From contig CALSOU010000001.1 in the NCBI GenBank assembly GCA_943788055.1, positions 1 through 64,000 of the forward strand: DNA of 64,000 nucleotides, written 5' to 3'. The position numbers and the translations under genes are program-made. The stretch is from an uncultured Saprospiraceae bacterium (GTDB lineage: Bacteria; Bacteroidota; Bacteroidia; Chitinophagales; Saprospiraceae). Shown piece after piece: positions 19,700 to 29,604 of the stretch. Numbering within the stretch: the first letter of the stretch is position 1; the number at the start of each line of letters is the position of its first letter. The notes under the pieces were generated by a model. The model saw nothing but the letters and a program-made list of their open reading frames with translations. It was not told where the DNA came from and ran no database searches.

Positions 19700-20491
19700 A
19701 TGAAACATTTCCTTTTGACATTGCTAGCTGCCTTGTTTTTTCTACAATCAAATGCACAGTCGAACTCAATAGTAGAAGGGTTCATCTTACATAAAGGATT
19801 CCCCTACTTTGTCAGCATGACCAATGAAGGTGATATCATAGAGTTTATTCAGACTGCTCCCGAAATCATGCCTTATCCTCGAAAGTACATGTCGATGGAA
19901 CCACCTATGCCTTTGGGACCTTATTCTAAACCTCCTGCATTTGCATTGGAAGTTTACAATTCGCCATTGAATTCGTCGGAATCAAGTGATGTAGTTGTTC
20001 TAGATATCACGGAAACAAAAAAAGTTATCGAGAAGGAAACAGTAGAGGTCGTTGACGTAGTTGATACTGGTGTTGATACCAATGTGGAAATGAAACCGAA
20101 TAGTGACAAACCAGAAATGAAGACCACAGTAATTCGGCGAACTAACGAAGATGCTGTAAGTCCGATTATCGAAAAGAGTGATTCTCCTGCAGCTGAGGAA
20201 GACAGCAGCTATGCTTTGAAGTTTCAAGGTTTTACAAGTCGTCTGACACCTGCATTGATTAATCAATTGAAGGATATCTACAAGGATTATCAAGCAAGTT
20301 CTAGTGAAAAGATCACTATTCGCAGCTTTGTAACTAGAGGAGATAATACAAATTTAAAACTTGCTGAAAATAGGATGGCTTCCTGTAAAGATCTTCTAAG
20401 TACTTATGGTGTTCCCGAGGATAAAATTGAGACAAAGGTTGAACCTTATCGAAGTGCTAACAGTGGACAGATAAATATTTCTCTAGATTAA
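19700..20491 (+). CDS. Secreted protein with OmpA-like C-terminal region
   Basis: 263 residues from ATG 19700, with signal peptide MKHFLLTLLAALFFLQSNAQ. The middle is acidic and low complexity, Val/Glu/Thr rich with VDVVDTGVDTN. The C-terminal 90 residues (LTPALINQLKDIYKDYQASS, then KITIRSFVTRGD, NLKLAENRMASCKDLL, YGVPEDKIETKV) follow the fold and spacing of OmpA-type peptidoglycan-binding domains, though the usual TDxxG is not clear. Probably a periplasmic protein of the outer membrane. It sits between nusB and guaA, with its own promoter box. Confidence 0.65.
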   Translation: MKHFLLTLLAALFFLQSNAQSNSIVEGFILHKGFPYFVSMTNEGDIIEFIQTAPEIMPYPRKYMSMEPPMPLGPYSKPPAFALEVYNSPLNSSESSDVVVLDITETKKVIEKETVEVVDVVDTGVDTNVEMKPNSDKPEMKTTVIRRTNEDAVSPIIEKSDSPAAEEDSSYALKFQGFTSRLTPALINQLKDIYKDYQASSSEKITIRSFVTRGDNTNLKLAENRMASCKDLLSTYGVPEDKIETKVEPYRSANSGQINISLD

Positions 20492-20559
20492 ACATGAAAT
20501 CCTTTTGGTGCGCTAAAATCAAGTAAAGAATTTGTACATTTACGCCTTAGAAATAGCAC

Positions 20560-22101
20560 ATGCACGAAAAGATATTAATCCTTGATTTTGGGTCGCAATA
20601 TACACAGCTGATAGCACGAAGAGTGCGTGAAGTGGAGGTGTATTGTGAGATTTTGCCGTATAATAAAATACCAGAGATTACTAGCGATATCAAAGCTATT
20701 ATCTTATCTGGATCTCCTTTTTCCGTTCGAGAAGAAAATGCCTTACATATTGAACTTGATAAAGTTATAGGTAAGGTGCCTATTTTAGGAATATGCTACG
20801 GTGCGCAGTATATCGCTCAGTACTGTGGAGGAAAGGTTGAAAGGAGTTCAAAGCGAGAGTACGGTAAGGCGGAGCTTCACGTAAAAAAAGATTCAGAGAC
20901 CTTTTTTAACGATATGATGCCTTCCTCTCAGATTTGGATGTCACATGGGGATTCTATTATCGAAGTTCCTGATCATTTTGAAATCATTGCTACTACAGAT
21001 AACATCCCTGTTGCTGCTTTCAAGTCAGAAGACGATGCGTATGAAAAGCCGGTTTATGGTATTCAGTTTCATCCAGAAGTACACCATAGTGTAGAAGGAA
21101 AGAAACTTCTCCATAATTTTATTCGTAAAATTGCTGGAGTAGAGTCTATTTGGACTCCAGCTCAATTTGTTGAAGAAACCGTCGAGGAATTAAAAGAAAA
21201 ACTTAAAGATGACAAAGTCATTTTAGGTTTGTCTGGAGGAGTTGACAGTTCTGTTGCTGCATTTTTGCTTCACAAAGCCATTGGAAAGAATCTTACTTGC
21301 ATATTTTTGAATAATGGATTATTGCGTAAGTATGAGTTTCAAGAAGTATTGGAATCTTATAAGGGAAAAGGTCTTAATGTCAAGGGAATTGACGTGAGTC
21401 AGGAATTTCTTTCGGAACTTGAAGGAGAAAGTGACCCAGAGACGAAGCGAAAAATTATTGGTCGTGTGTTTATCGAAGTATTTGAGCGAGAGTCAAAGAA
21501 AATAGAAGGTGCTAAATGGTTGGCCCAGGGTACCATCTATCCAGATGTAATAGAATCTGTCAGTGTACATGGCCCTTCAGTTACCATTAAGTCGCATCAT
21601 AATGTAGGAGGGTTACCTGATAAACTAAATCTGCAGATCGTAGAACCTCTTCGTATGCTTTTTAAAGATGAAGTAAGGAAAGTTGGTTTAGAAATTGGTC
21701 TTTCGCATGAGTTGATTAATCGTCACCCTTTTCCTGGCCCTGGCTTAGCAATAAGAGTCTTGGGAGCAATTACAGAAGAAAAAGTGCGTCTATGTCAAGA
21801 TGCAGATTGGATATATGTCAAAAATCTAAAAGAAAGTGGTTGGTACGATCGTGTATGGCAAGCAGGAGCGATCTTACTACCTGTCCAATCAGTAGGAGTA
21901 ATGGGTGATGAGCGTACATACGAATTTTCAATTGCTTTGCGTTGTGTTAATTCAGTTGATGGAATGACAGCTGAATGGAGTCCACTACCACATCCATTGT
22001 TGGCCAAGATCTCCAGCGAAATTATCAATGAAGTAAAAGGAATAAATCGAGTCGTCTATGATATCAGTACAAAACCGCCTGCAACAATTGAGTGGGAGTA
22101 G
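20560..22101 (+). CDS. guaA: GMP synthase (glutamine-hydrolysing)
   Basis: Makes GMP from XMP, ATP and glutamine. 513 residues. The class I amidotransferase domain has Cys79 in GICYGAQ and the His/Glu pair in QFHPEVHHS. The ATP-PPase domain has the P-loop [10 protein letters not shown]. The C-terminal dimerisation domain ends [12 protein letters not shown], the invariant GuaA tail. Length and frame are normal. The stop lies 44 bases inside the next gene's longest frame. Confidence 0.98.
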   Translation: MHEKILILDFGSQYTQLIARRVREVEVYCEILPYNKIPEITSDIKAIILSGSPFSVREENALHIELDKVIGKVPILGICYGAQYIAQYCGGKVERSSKREYGKAELHVKKDSETFFNDMMPSSQIWMSHGDSIIEVPDHFEIIATTDNIPVAAFKSEDDAYEKPVYGIQFHPEVHHSVEGKKLLHNFIRKIAGVESIWTPAQFVEETVEELKEKLKDDKVILGLSGGVDSSVAAFLLHKAIGKNLTCIFLNNGLLRKYEFQEVLESYKGKGLNVKGIDVSQEFLSELEGESDPETKRKIIGRVFIEVFERESKKIEGAKWLAQGTIYPDVIESVSVHGPSVTIKSHHNVGGLPDKLNLQIVEPLRMLFKDEVRKVGLEIGLSHELINRHPFPGPGLAIRVLGAITEEKVRLCQDADWIYVKNLKESGWYDRVWQAGAILLPVQSVGVMGDERTYEFSIALRCVNSVDGMTAEWSPLPHPLLAKISSEIINEVKGINRVVYDISTKPPATIEWE

Positions 22102-23443
22102 AAACCTGCTAGTTTTTGGTTTTATTTTCTTTTTTGCGATCACTCTTTCTTCTTGCGGGGTTTTTGGTAAGTCTAAGTACGATAGAGATACGGTCAAGAC
22201 CCATCCACCAATAGACAAACCTACCAAAGTCGATACTACTCGTTGGACAAAACTTCCTGAAGACAAATTTCCTCCTATTACATCCGACGAGAAGAGTGAG
22301 GAAGAAGCAGAATACGAAACCATTTTAAAGTATTCCTATCGCGTTGCTGCCTTTATTCCTTTTGAAATCAATAAGATGGATCTCAATATTGAGAATTCGA
22401 ACGATTTGCGATCTCTTAAATATTTGCATTACTATGCTGGAATGCAATTGGCAATGGAGCAGTTGAAGGAAGAAGATGTCAGATTAACCTTAGATGTATT
22501 TGATTCTGAAGAAAGTAAAAGTCGAATTGAGCAGATCCTAGATCAACAACTACCCCAAGAGACTGATGCAATTATGGGACCGATCAAGAAAGAGTGTTTA
22601 GTAACTTTGGCGGAATTTGGAAAAGAGAATAGAATGCCAATCATTTCTCCTTGGTACAGTAGTCAAAGTGTAGCAAAAGAGAATCCCTATTATATTCAGT
22701 TCAATCCTTTCCTTACAGAGCATTATCATGCAATTACTGAACATGCCTTGGAAGAGTTCTCCAAGGATCAGATATTCTTAGTAGGTAGGGAGAATACAAG
22801 GGACACTGATAGGTTTAAATATTTCCAAGAAACTGCTGAGATCATACTTGACGAAAAAGAAGCCTTAAAAACTTTTACCTTTGACCAGGACTCCCTTTCA
22901 GCAGAATTCGAGATTATCAAGGCCAAGTTGTTAGACGATAAAGCCACTGTTTTTATTCTACCTAATTATTCGAGTCGAGATGCTCAGTTTATTTATGATT
23001 TTATAAGAAGAATCAATGTAGAAAAGCTTGATCACGAAGTATATGTTTACGGGATGCCCGTGATGGCCTCTATGGATAAGCTATCTTATGACTATTTAAT
23101 TAATATGAATGTTCGAATCGTAATGTCACGTTTTGTAGATGTTAGCGGTCCTTTGGAAAAGAGATTTCAATCTGATTTTTTCGAAGAATATAATTGCTTT
23201 CCGATGGATGAAGCCTATGAAGGTTATGATAACTTGCTTTTTTTGGGACGTGCACTGAAGCGATACGGGACAGGATTTGTTCGAAAACTAGATCAAGATA
23301 GTTTAGAGTATCTTTCTACTCGTTTTAATATCCAGCCCGTTATGACGAGCAATAATGTAGAAGATCAATCCATCGAATACTTTGAAAATCAAAATTTGAG
23401 GATTATTCAGTTTGTAGAAAATCAATTTCAGACGCTCAAGTGA
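22058..23443 (+). CDS. Lipoprotein with periplasmic binding-protein (ABC amino-acid type) fold
   Basis: A 461-residue lipoprotein: a hydrophobic segment [17 protein letters not shown] with the lipobox Cys, then a charged linker. The rest resembles type I periplasmic binding proteins (PBP activator/Leu-binding-like): [24 protein letters not shown]-type helix, [30 protein letters not shown], and [18 protein letters not shown]. No transporter genes are near. The true start may be a TTG at 22088, which would avoid most of the overlap with guaA. It overlaps the next gene as TGATG. Confidence 0.72.
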   Translation: MISVQNRLQQLSGSRNLLVFGFIFFFAITLSSCGVFGKSKYDRDTVKTHPPIDKPTKVDTTRWTKLPEDKFPPITSDEKSEEEAEYETILKYSYRVAAFIPFEINKMDLNIENSNDLRSLKYLHYYAGMQLAMEQLKEEDVRLTLDVFDSEESKSRIEQILDQQLPQETDAIMGPIKKECLVTLAEFGKENRMPIISPWYSSQSVAKENPYYIQFNPFLTEHYHAITEHALEEFSKDQIFLVGRENTRDTDRFKYFQETAEIILDEKEALKTFTFDQDSLSAEFEIIKAKLLDDKATVFILPNYSSRDAQFIYDFIRRINVEKLDHEVYVYGMPVMASMDKLSYDYLINMNVRIVMSRFVDVSGPLEKRFQSDFFEEYNCFPMDEAYEGYDNLLFLGRALKRYGTGFVRKLDQDSLEYLSTRFNIQPVMTSNNVEDQSIEYFENQNLRIIQFVENQFQTLK

Positions 23444-24183
23444 TGGATGTTACAGGATTTTTGACAGACAAGCGGAAGCAAAGAATGAGAGATGTTGTTA
23501 ATAAACGTCAATTTGATCTCACAGTTGTGCTTGAAAATATCCACGATCCCCATAATATAGCAGCTGTGATACGCAGCTGCGATGCTGTCGGTATATCCGA
23601 AATCTTTGCAATCATTACAGATGAGCGAATCGATATAGAACGCTATGAAATGGATAATAAAGTTTCTTCGGGTAGTAGAAAATGGGTAGCAATACATACT
23701 TTTCGATCAGTTGGACAAGCAACCAAAGAGATCAGGAAAAAGTATGATAAGTTATATGGGACTCATATGTCATCGCAGTCTAAGAGCTTATATGATCTTG
23801 ATTTTTCAGAATCAATAGCTTTGGTTTTCGGTAATGAACACGAAGGTCTTTCTGATGAACTATTGCAGCAATTAGACGGGAATTTTCTCATACCTCAATA
23901 TGGTATGGTGCAAAGTTTGAATATTTCAGTTGCCTGTGCTGTTTGTGTTTTCGAGGCTTTGCGCCAAAAAACAAATCTTGGGCAATACGATGAATCTACA
24001 GAGTGGGGTGAACACAAGGAGGAGCTTTATCAACATTATAAAGTTAAGAGTAAAGAACACCTGACATTTGGAAAAGAAGAGAAAATGGCGAAGATCCAAA
24101 GAAAAAAGGAAGAACGTAAATATAGAAGGAAGCTTTTGAAAGAAGCGGCTAGGAACTCTGATCAAGCGAGTACTGAGGAGTGA
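23443..24183 (+). CDS. trmH: TrmH/SpoU family tRNA 2'-O-methyltransferase
   Basis: A 246-residue SPOUT methyltransferase. Motif 1 ENIHDPHNIAAVIRSCDAVG, motif 2 ALVFGNEHEGLSDE and motif 3 QSLNISVACAVCVFEALR form the knotted SAM site; the first holds the catalytic Asn/Arg pair. The N-terminal extension and the highly basic C-terminal tail are like TrmH (Gm18 of tRNA) rather than rRNA RlmB. ATG 23443 overlaps the previous stop as TGATG, so it is translationally coupled. Confidence 0.87.
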   Translation: MDVTGFLTDKRKQRMRDVVNKRQFDLTVVLENIHDPHNIAAVIRSCDAVGISEIFAIITDERIDIERYEMDNKVSSGSRKWVAIHTFRSVGQATKEIRKKYDKLYGTHMSSQSKSLYDLDFSESIALVFGNEHEGLSDELLQQLDGNFLIPQYGMVQSLNISVACAVCVFEALRQKTNLGQYDESTEWGEHKEELYQHYKVKSKEHLTFGKEEKMAKIQRKKEERKYRRKLLKEAARNSDQASTEE

Positions 24184-24328
24184 AGGATTTGTTTTTAATA
24201 AACTTCCTTCTGAAATTCACGTCCTCGGGAAATTATGTCAGGAAGATATTATTGGAAAATTAGATGCATTATCTATTATTGTGCAGAGCAATTAATAATT
24301 AAGTAGCCATACCGAAAAGAACTTTAAG

Positions 24329-24336
24329 TACTTTTG
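24329..24336 (+). promoter_or_regulatory. Bacteroidota -7 box upstream of the aminotransferase
   Basis: TACTTTTG, an exact TAnnTTTG match, 21 bases before ATG 24357. No good -33 TTG. Confidence 0.4.
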
Positions 24337-24356
24337 CAAAGACAAAGAAAGAACCA

Positions 24357-25556
24357 ATGAGCAATAATCACCTATCTGACAGAATATCACTTATTAATGA
24401 ATCAGCGACCATTAGAATGGCGCAGCTTGCACGTGAGATTTCTGCTCAAGGGAACGATGTTATAAGTCTTAGTCTCGGAGAACCAGATTTTGATACTCCT
24501 GACCACATCAAGGAGGCGGCTAAGAAGGCTTTGGATAATGGCTATACGAAGTACACTCCGGTGCCAGGGCATAAGGAATTTGTCTCGGCAATAATTGAAA
24601 AATTTAAACGTGATAATGATTTGCATTTTTCTGCAGAGCAGATTATGGTTTCTTGTGGTGCGAAACAATCAATAGCAAATTTGATGGCGGCTCTAGTAAA
24701 TCCAGGTGATGAAGTCATCATATTTACACCGTATTGGGTGTCTTATTTTGATATAGTTACGATGAATGGCGGAGTGCCTGTGTGCTTAAAAGCTGGTCTA
24801 GAGAATGACTTTAAGGTAACTCCGAGCCAATTGGAAGAAGCGATCACTGATAAATCTAAAGTGGTCATTTTCTCATCACCTTGTAATCCAACAGGGACGA
24901 TGTACTCGAAAGAAGAGTTATATGATCTCGCAAAAGTTATCGATTCGAAGCCAGATTTATTTGTAATATCTGACGAAATATATGAGTATATAAACTTCGA
25001 TGAAAAACACGTATCAATTGGCTCTTTCGACTTTATGAAAGACCAAGTCGCTACTGTTAATGGAATGGCAAAGGGCTTTGCTATGACAGGGTGGAGAATT
25101 GGTTATATGGGAGCTCCAGCTTGGTTGGCAAAAGCTTGTTCGAGAATTCAGTCTCAGGTGACTTCTGGTGCAGCTGCATTTTCTCAGATTGCATCGGCTC
25201 ATGCCCTGATGTCAGATATGACACCTACGCGTGAAATGCGAGAAGCATTTAGAGAAAGAAAGCATTTGATGATCAAAGGACTAAAAGATATACCCGGTAT
25301 AAAAACGAATGATCCAAAAGGAGCTTTTTATATCTTTCCTGATGTAAGTAGCTTTTTTGGAAAATCCAATGGAGAAGATACGATCAATAATTCCACTGAC
25401 TTTTCAGAATTATTGTTGCGGAAAGCTTTTGTCGCCACAGTGGCAGGTTCAGCTTTTGGGGATTCCGATTGTATAAGGATTTCTTACGCTGCATCAGATG
25501 AGCAATTAATAGAAGCTCTGAGAAGAATAAAAACCTTCTTAGCTGACTTTAGTTAA
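24357..25556 (+). CDS. Class I aspartate-type aminotransferase
   Basis: A 399-residue PLP enzyme of aminotransferase subgroup I-gamma. It shows SLSLGEPDFDTPDHI, YTKYTPVPG, SSPCNPTGTMYS, SDEIYEYI, and the PLP-lysine motif GMAKGFAMTGWRIGY. It probably exchanges aspartate and 2-oxoglutarate; some relatives use prephenate. Intact. The C-terminal GSAFGDSDCIRISYAAS holds the substrate-carboxylate Arg. Confidence 0.9.
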   Translation: MSNNHLSDRISLINESATIRMAQLAREISAQGNDVISLSLGEPDFDTPDHIKEAAKKALDNGYTKYTPVPGHKEFVSAIIEKFKRDNDLHFSAEQIMVSCGAKQSIANLMAALVNPGDEVIIFTPYWVSYFDIVTMNGGVPVCLKAGLENDFKVTPSQLEEAITDKSKVVIFSSPCNPTGTMYSKEELYDLAKVIDSKPDLFVISDEIYEYINFDEKHVSIGSFDFMKDQVATVNGMAKGFAMTGWRIGYMGAPAWLAKACSRIQSQVTSGAAAFSQIASAHALMSDMTPTREMREAFRERKHLMIKGLKDIPGIKTNDPKGAFYIFPDVSSFFGKSNGEDTINNSTDFSELLLRKAFVATVAGSAFGDSDCIRISYAASDEQLIEALRRIKTFLADFS

Positions 25557-25690
25557 AATTTTGTAGGTCGTTTGTGAGTCTATTTGCTATAACTTGTGGT
25601 CTTAGAACGTTACCCGAATCTAAGAAGAATTAGTTGTGAAGGTCCCTGAAGCTATACATCAATTTGTTCAAAATCAAAATAAAATTTTAA

Positions 25691-27232
25691 ATGCAGGATA
25701 AATTTGAAAAACTTCAAGAGTTAAAGGATGAAGCGTTACAGGGCGGAGGATTAGCGAGGATTCAAAAACAACACGCCAAGTCAAAACTCACAGCTAGAGA
25801 AAGAATAACTTTATTAGTCGATGAAGGATCGTGGGAAGAAATCGGGATGTTCGTTAAGCATCGGAGTACCGATTTTGGAATGGAAAAGGAGAATTATTTG
25901 GGTGATGGTGTAATTACTGGATATGGAACTGTAGCGGGACGTTTGACTTATATATTTGCTCAAGATTTTACAGTGTTTGGTGGATCGTTAAGTGAAACAC
26001 ACTCAGAGAAAATCTGTAAATTAATGGATCTTGCAATGCAGAATGGTGCACCGCTAATAGGTCTAAATGATTCGGGAGGAGCACGTATTCAAGAAGGGGT
26101 TAAGTCTCTTGGGGGTTACGCTGATATATTTTTCCGTAACACCATTGCTTCTGGGGTTATTCCTCAAATATCAGCTATAATGGGGCCTTGCGCAGGAGGG
26201 GCTGTTTACTCGCCTGCGATTACCGATTTTACGGTAATGGTTGACAAATCCTCATATATGTTTGTCACGGGTCCAAATGTTGTAAAGACAGTAACAAACG
26301 AGGAAGTTTCAGCAGAAGAATTAGGAGGTAGCAAGGCACATGCAACCAAGAGTGGTGTAACTCACTTGACAGCGCCAAATGATTTAGCTTGTATTCTCAA
26401 GATTAAACAATTGCTGTCTTATATTCCACAGAATCACCACGAGAAACCCAAAGATTTAGATTATGTCTTGAATGATGAATTACGTCCAAAGTTGGACACC
26501 TTCATTCCCGAAAGTTCGAATACTCCCTACGATATGAAATTGGTTATCAACCAGCTCGTTGATGAAGATAGCTTTTTCGAAGTTCATAAGGATTTTGCCG
26601 ATAACATTATTGTTGGTTTTTCTCGTATCGGTGGAAAAAGTATCGGAATAGTTGCCAATCAGCCATTTTCTCTAGCAGGAGTTCTAGATGTTGATAGTAG
26701 CCGAAAAGCAGCTCGATTTGTGCGCTTTTGTGATTGCTTCAATATTCCTCTACTTGTTCTTGTGGATGTTCCTGGATTCTTGCCAGGAACAGATCAAGAA
26801 TGGAACGGTATCATAACAAATGGTGCTAAATTACTCTATGCATTTAGTGAAGCAACAGTTCCGCGTATATCGTTAATTACAAGAAAAGCATACGGAGGGG
26901 CTTATGACGTTATGAACTCAAAACACATTGGAGCAGATATGAATTTTGCGTGGCCATCAGCAGAAATTGCGGTAATGGGAGCTAAAGGTGCAAGTGAGAT
27001 TATATTTAGAAGAGAGATCAAGGCTTCAGACAATCCAGAAGTTAAACTTGCTGAAAAAGAGAAGCTTTATGCTGAGGAATTTGCACATCCCTACAAAGCT
27101 GCTCATCGTGGATTCGTAGATGAGGTTATCGTTCCAAGCGAAACACGACGAAAACTCATCAAGGCGTTTCATATGTTAAAGAACAAGGAAGTACGAAGAC
27201 CAACTAGAAAGCACGGTAATATTCCATTGTAG
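25691..27232 (+). CDS. Acyl-CoA carboxylase beta subunit (propionyl-CoA type carboxyltransferase)
   Basis: A 513-residue carboxyltransferase with crotonase-fold halves. Motifs: [71 protein letters not shown] and [18 protein letters not shown] (oxyanion holes). The C-terminus RKHGNIPL is typical of PccB/MmdA. It transfers CO2 from carboxybiotin to propionyl-CoA or, run in reverse, in methylmalonyl-CoA decarboxylation. No biotin carboxylase or carrier gene is adjacent. Confidence 0.93.
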   Translation: MQDKFEKLQELKDEALQGGGLARIQKQHAKSKLTARERITLLVDEGSWEEIGMFVKHRSTDFGMEKENYLGDGVITGYGTVAGRLTYIFAQDFTVFGGSLSETHSEKICKLMDLAMQNGAPLIGLNDSGGARIQEGVKSLGGYADIFFRNTIASGVIPQISAIMGPCAGGAVYSPAITDFTVMVDKSSYMFVTGPNVVKTVTNEEVSAEELGGSKAHATKSGVTHLTAPNDLACILKIKQLLSYIPQNHHEKPKDLDYVLNDELRPKLDTFIPESSNTPYDMKLVINQLVDEDSFFEVHKDFADNIIVGFSRIGGKSIGIVANQPFSLAGVLDVDSSRKAARFVRFCDCFNIPLLVLVDVPGFLPGTDQEWNGIITNGAKLLYAFSEATVPRISLITRKAYGGAYDVMNSKHIGADMNFAWPSAEIAVMGAKGASEIIFRREIKASDNPEVKLAEKEKLYAEEFAHPYKAAHRGFVDEVIVPSETRRKLIKAFHMLKNKEVRRPTRKHGNIPL

Positions 27233-27252
27233 TTCTTTCGATAGTAAAATAT

Positions 27253-27285
27253 AAAAGCCTGACAAGATAACTTGTCAGGCTTTTT
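27253..27285. terminator. Bidirectional rho-independent terminator
   Basis: A perfect 14-base inverted repeat, AAAAGCCTGACAAG / CTTGTCAGGCTTTT, with loop ATAA. It is flanked by an A run on one side and a T run on the other. It serves the carboxylase gene (plus) and the convergent secreted-protein gene (minus). Confidence 0.92.
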
Positions 27286-27308
27286 ATATTTATTGTATGA
27301 GCTGTTTC

Positions 27309-29312
27309 TTAATGAGAGACAACTATTCGCTTGTTAACTTTCTTGCCATCGATAGAAATAATGGCATTGTACATTCCATTGGTCAAGTTACCAGCATCAA
27401 TAGTAAATATCTGGTTACCACTTAAAGTACCATAATTTTTTGAAGATACGATTTGTCCAGTCATTGTAACAAGTTGAATTTCTACGATTGCACTATTACC
27501 TAAATCTAATGCAATGTTTGTAAGGTCACCAGTTGGATTCGGGTAAACATCCACGGCAATATCAATTTCAAATTCTTTGTTATCAGCTAGAATTGCTTCC
27601 TCAAATGACACTTCAAAAGCATTGTCTATAAATCTAACTGGAGACGGAAGTGCCAAGAATGCAACTATACGTAAATTTTCTGTGTCAATTTCGTCAGACA
27701 AGACTGTTCCGAACGTAAAGTCCATCGAGTTGCCAGCTGTAATTTCTTCGCCTAATGCCATCCCATTGGCTGGTGTAAATAAAGCACGAGCAACATCGTC
27801 ATATACCATTTGCGAAGCAGGTACGGGGCTAGGTAAGTTTTCGTAACCTCCCATTGTACCGTTTCCACCTCCAGCGTAAGCGTTTGCTTGAGCATAAGCC
27901 GCACCAGTTCCAGTTACGCCATCTTCAACCAAAGCAACTACTAATCTTCTATTACTAGGAAGATCATTTTTTGCATTGACAGTAACAGTAGCAACTAGTT
28001 CTTTTAGTTCCTCATCATAAGTTGCCTGAATTCCAAAGGTTGAATTTACTTCTTCTTGTAGTCTTGTCACAATTGGAGATTCCATGCCACTTGGGTCGAC
28101 AACAGTTGCTCTATCAACGATAACACCAGGGTATCCTGTGAATCCAGGAAAAGCTCCAACGTAATTGTCATATTCGGTAACAGTCATCGGATCACCATTG
28201 TGAACAGCAATTCCCACGAAACGATCATCATACGTATCTTCCATTAATTTCATAAAGACTGTACCTCTAGGGCACCAAGGACACCAAGTTCCAGTTCCTT
28301 CTTCTGCAACAACCCGCTTGTCTTCTGCTAGTTTAATACCAGTTAAGCCAACAATAACATTGCTATTACAAGGTGCATCATCAGAACCAAGACCATCGAT
28401 ACTTGAAATTCCTACTTCAACTATATTGATACCTTGTTTTACGTCCAATGCTCCAATAAAGCTTAAATCAACTTCTTGACCTGGCTCTAATTTTAGATCA
28501 GAAAAGCTTTCATTTGACATTGCACCGTCTATATCTAAAGAAAGCTCGATATTATCAACCATTACTGATCCCGTATTGACAACAGTAACTCCAATGTCAG
28601 CCATATTACCAACAAATGCAGGTCCAACTGACCCTACGTCTGTCAATACTACATCTAATTCTTTTTCAACCATCGTTTCTGTGTAATCGAATGAAACATC
28701 GTCAATCCAAAATTCAGAAGTAGTTGCATTATCTGTAAGTGGGAAAATATCAAGTGAAGCCACGGCCGCTGGAGCTAAGAGGGTTCCAACACATTTATCG
28801 TTAATCTTTACAACCCACTCATTGTTATCTAAGTCAATGTTGTATTCAACTTTATTCCATTTCCCAGCATTAAATGGAGTTAGCATAACTTCCGCTCCAG
28901 CGTCAACTGTTAGTCTATCATCATTTCTATACCATGCATTTCCAGCCCATGTTACTCCAATCATTTCCTCTTGTTGAAAATTCCAGTATGCAGATGTGTT
29001 TTCAGTTACGAAAATACTGAAAGTCATATCAAATTGACCTGTTGTGTATTTAGCCCCAAAATCAAGAACGACATCTTGAGGACCTTGTCCCGTGCTGTAA
29101 AAGTAAATTGATTTCGTGCCACTGTTTGCTTTGTCATCGACAACCTGCGCATCTTCAGTGCCACCAGTAGCTCCGCTCCATGTGGTCCACTCGTCAGCAT
29201 TGTTTCCTAAGTATGAACCGACATCATATGATTCAAAGTCATCGCTAAATGACTGTGCAGTCACGTATGAAAAGCTTGCGGCAATAAAAAGTAATGTAAG
29301 TAAATGTTTCAT
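27309..29312 (-). CDS. Omp28-related secreted protein with T9SS sorting tail
   Basis: An exported protein of 667 residues (signal peptide MKHLLTLLFIAASFSYVTAQ; start at ATG 29312, although a preceding ATG is possible). An N-terminal lectin-like beta domain (about 20-220; SFSDDFESYDVGSYL... and FWIDDVSFDYTE) is followed by a CARDB-like Ig domain. Then comes a thioredoxin-fold Omp28 domain with GTGTWCPWCPRG (CxxC), and a C-terminal type A sorting domain, VDVYPNPTGDLTNIALDLG. The product is expected on the cell surface. It lies divergent from the giant surface protein. Function unknown. Confidence 0.85.
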   Translation of the reverse strand: MKHLLTLLFIAASFSYVTAQSFSDDFESYDVGSYLGNNADEWTTWSGATGGTEDAQVVDDKANSGTKSIYFYSTGQGPQDVVLDFGAKYTTGQFDMTFSIFVTENTSAYWNFQQEEMIGVTWAGNAWYRNDDRLTVDAGAEVMLTPFNAGKWNKVEYNIDLDNNEWVVKINDKCVGTLLAPAAVASLDIFPLTDNATTSEFWIDDVSFDYTETMVEKELDVVLTDVGSVGPAFVGNMADIGVTVVNTGSVMVDNIELSLDIDGAMSNESFSDLKLEPGQEVDLSFIGALDVKQGINIVEVGISSIDGLGSDDAPCNSNVIVGLTGIKLAEDKRVVAEEGTGTWCPWCPRGTVFMKLMEDTYDDRFVGIAVHNGDPMTVTEYDNYVGAFPGFTGYPGVIVDRATVVDPSGMESPIVTRLQEEVNSTFGIQATYDEELKELVATVTVNAKNDLPSNRRLVVALVEDGVTGTGAAYAQANAYAGGGNGTMGGYENLPSPVPASQMVYDDVARALFTPANGMALGEEITAGNSMDFTFGTVLSDEIDTENLRIVAFLALPSPVRFIDNAFEVSFEEAILADNKEFEIDIAVDVYPNPTGDLTNIALDLGNSAIVEIQLVTMTGQIVSSKNYGTLSGNQIFTIDAGNLTNGMYNAIISIDGKKVNKRIVVSH

Positions 29313-29604
29313 CATTATGTAAAGTGTTTAAGTGAAAAGAATTAAAATGATTAATTCAGTGTGCTAAGTTAACTACTAAAATACTTAAAATATAAAAAGT
29401 ATCCTCCATAATTAACTTTAGAGGTTAAAGATAGTCTAATTCTAGTCATTTCTCTTAAGAATTTGAATTTAACATATGTAAAATATATACATATGTAATT
29501 AGTAGTATATCATCGTATTTATTTATTCGAAAAATTATGAAATGAAGGATAAATAGCATAAAATTGTGGAGATTTTTATCTGTAAAATGCAAACTTGATT
29601 ATAT

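Noticed and set aside
27577-27846. 89-codon plus-strand frame
   Set aside because: Antisense to the T9SS sorting end of the Omp28-related gene.
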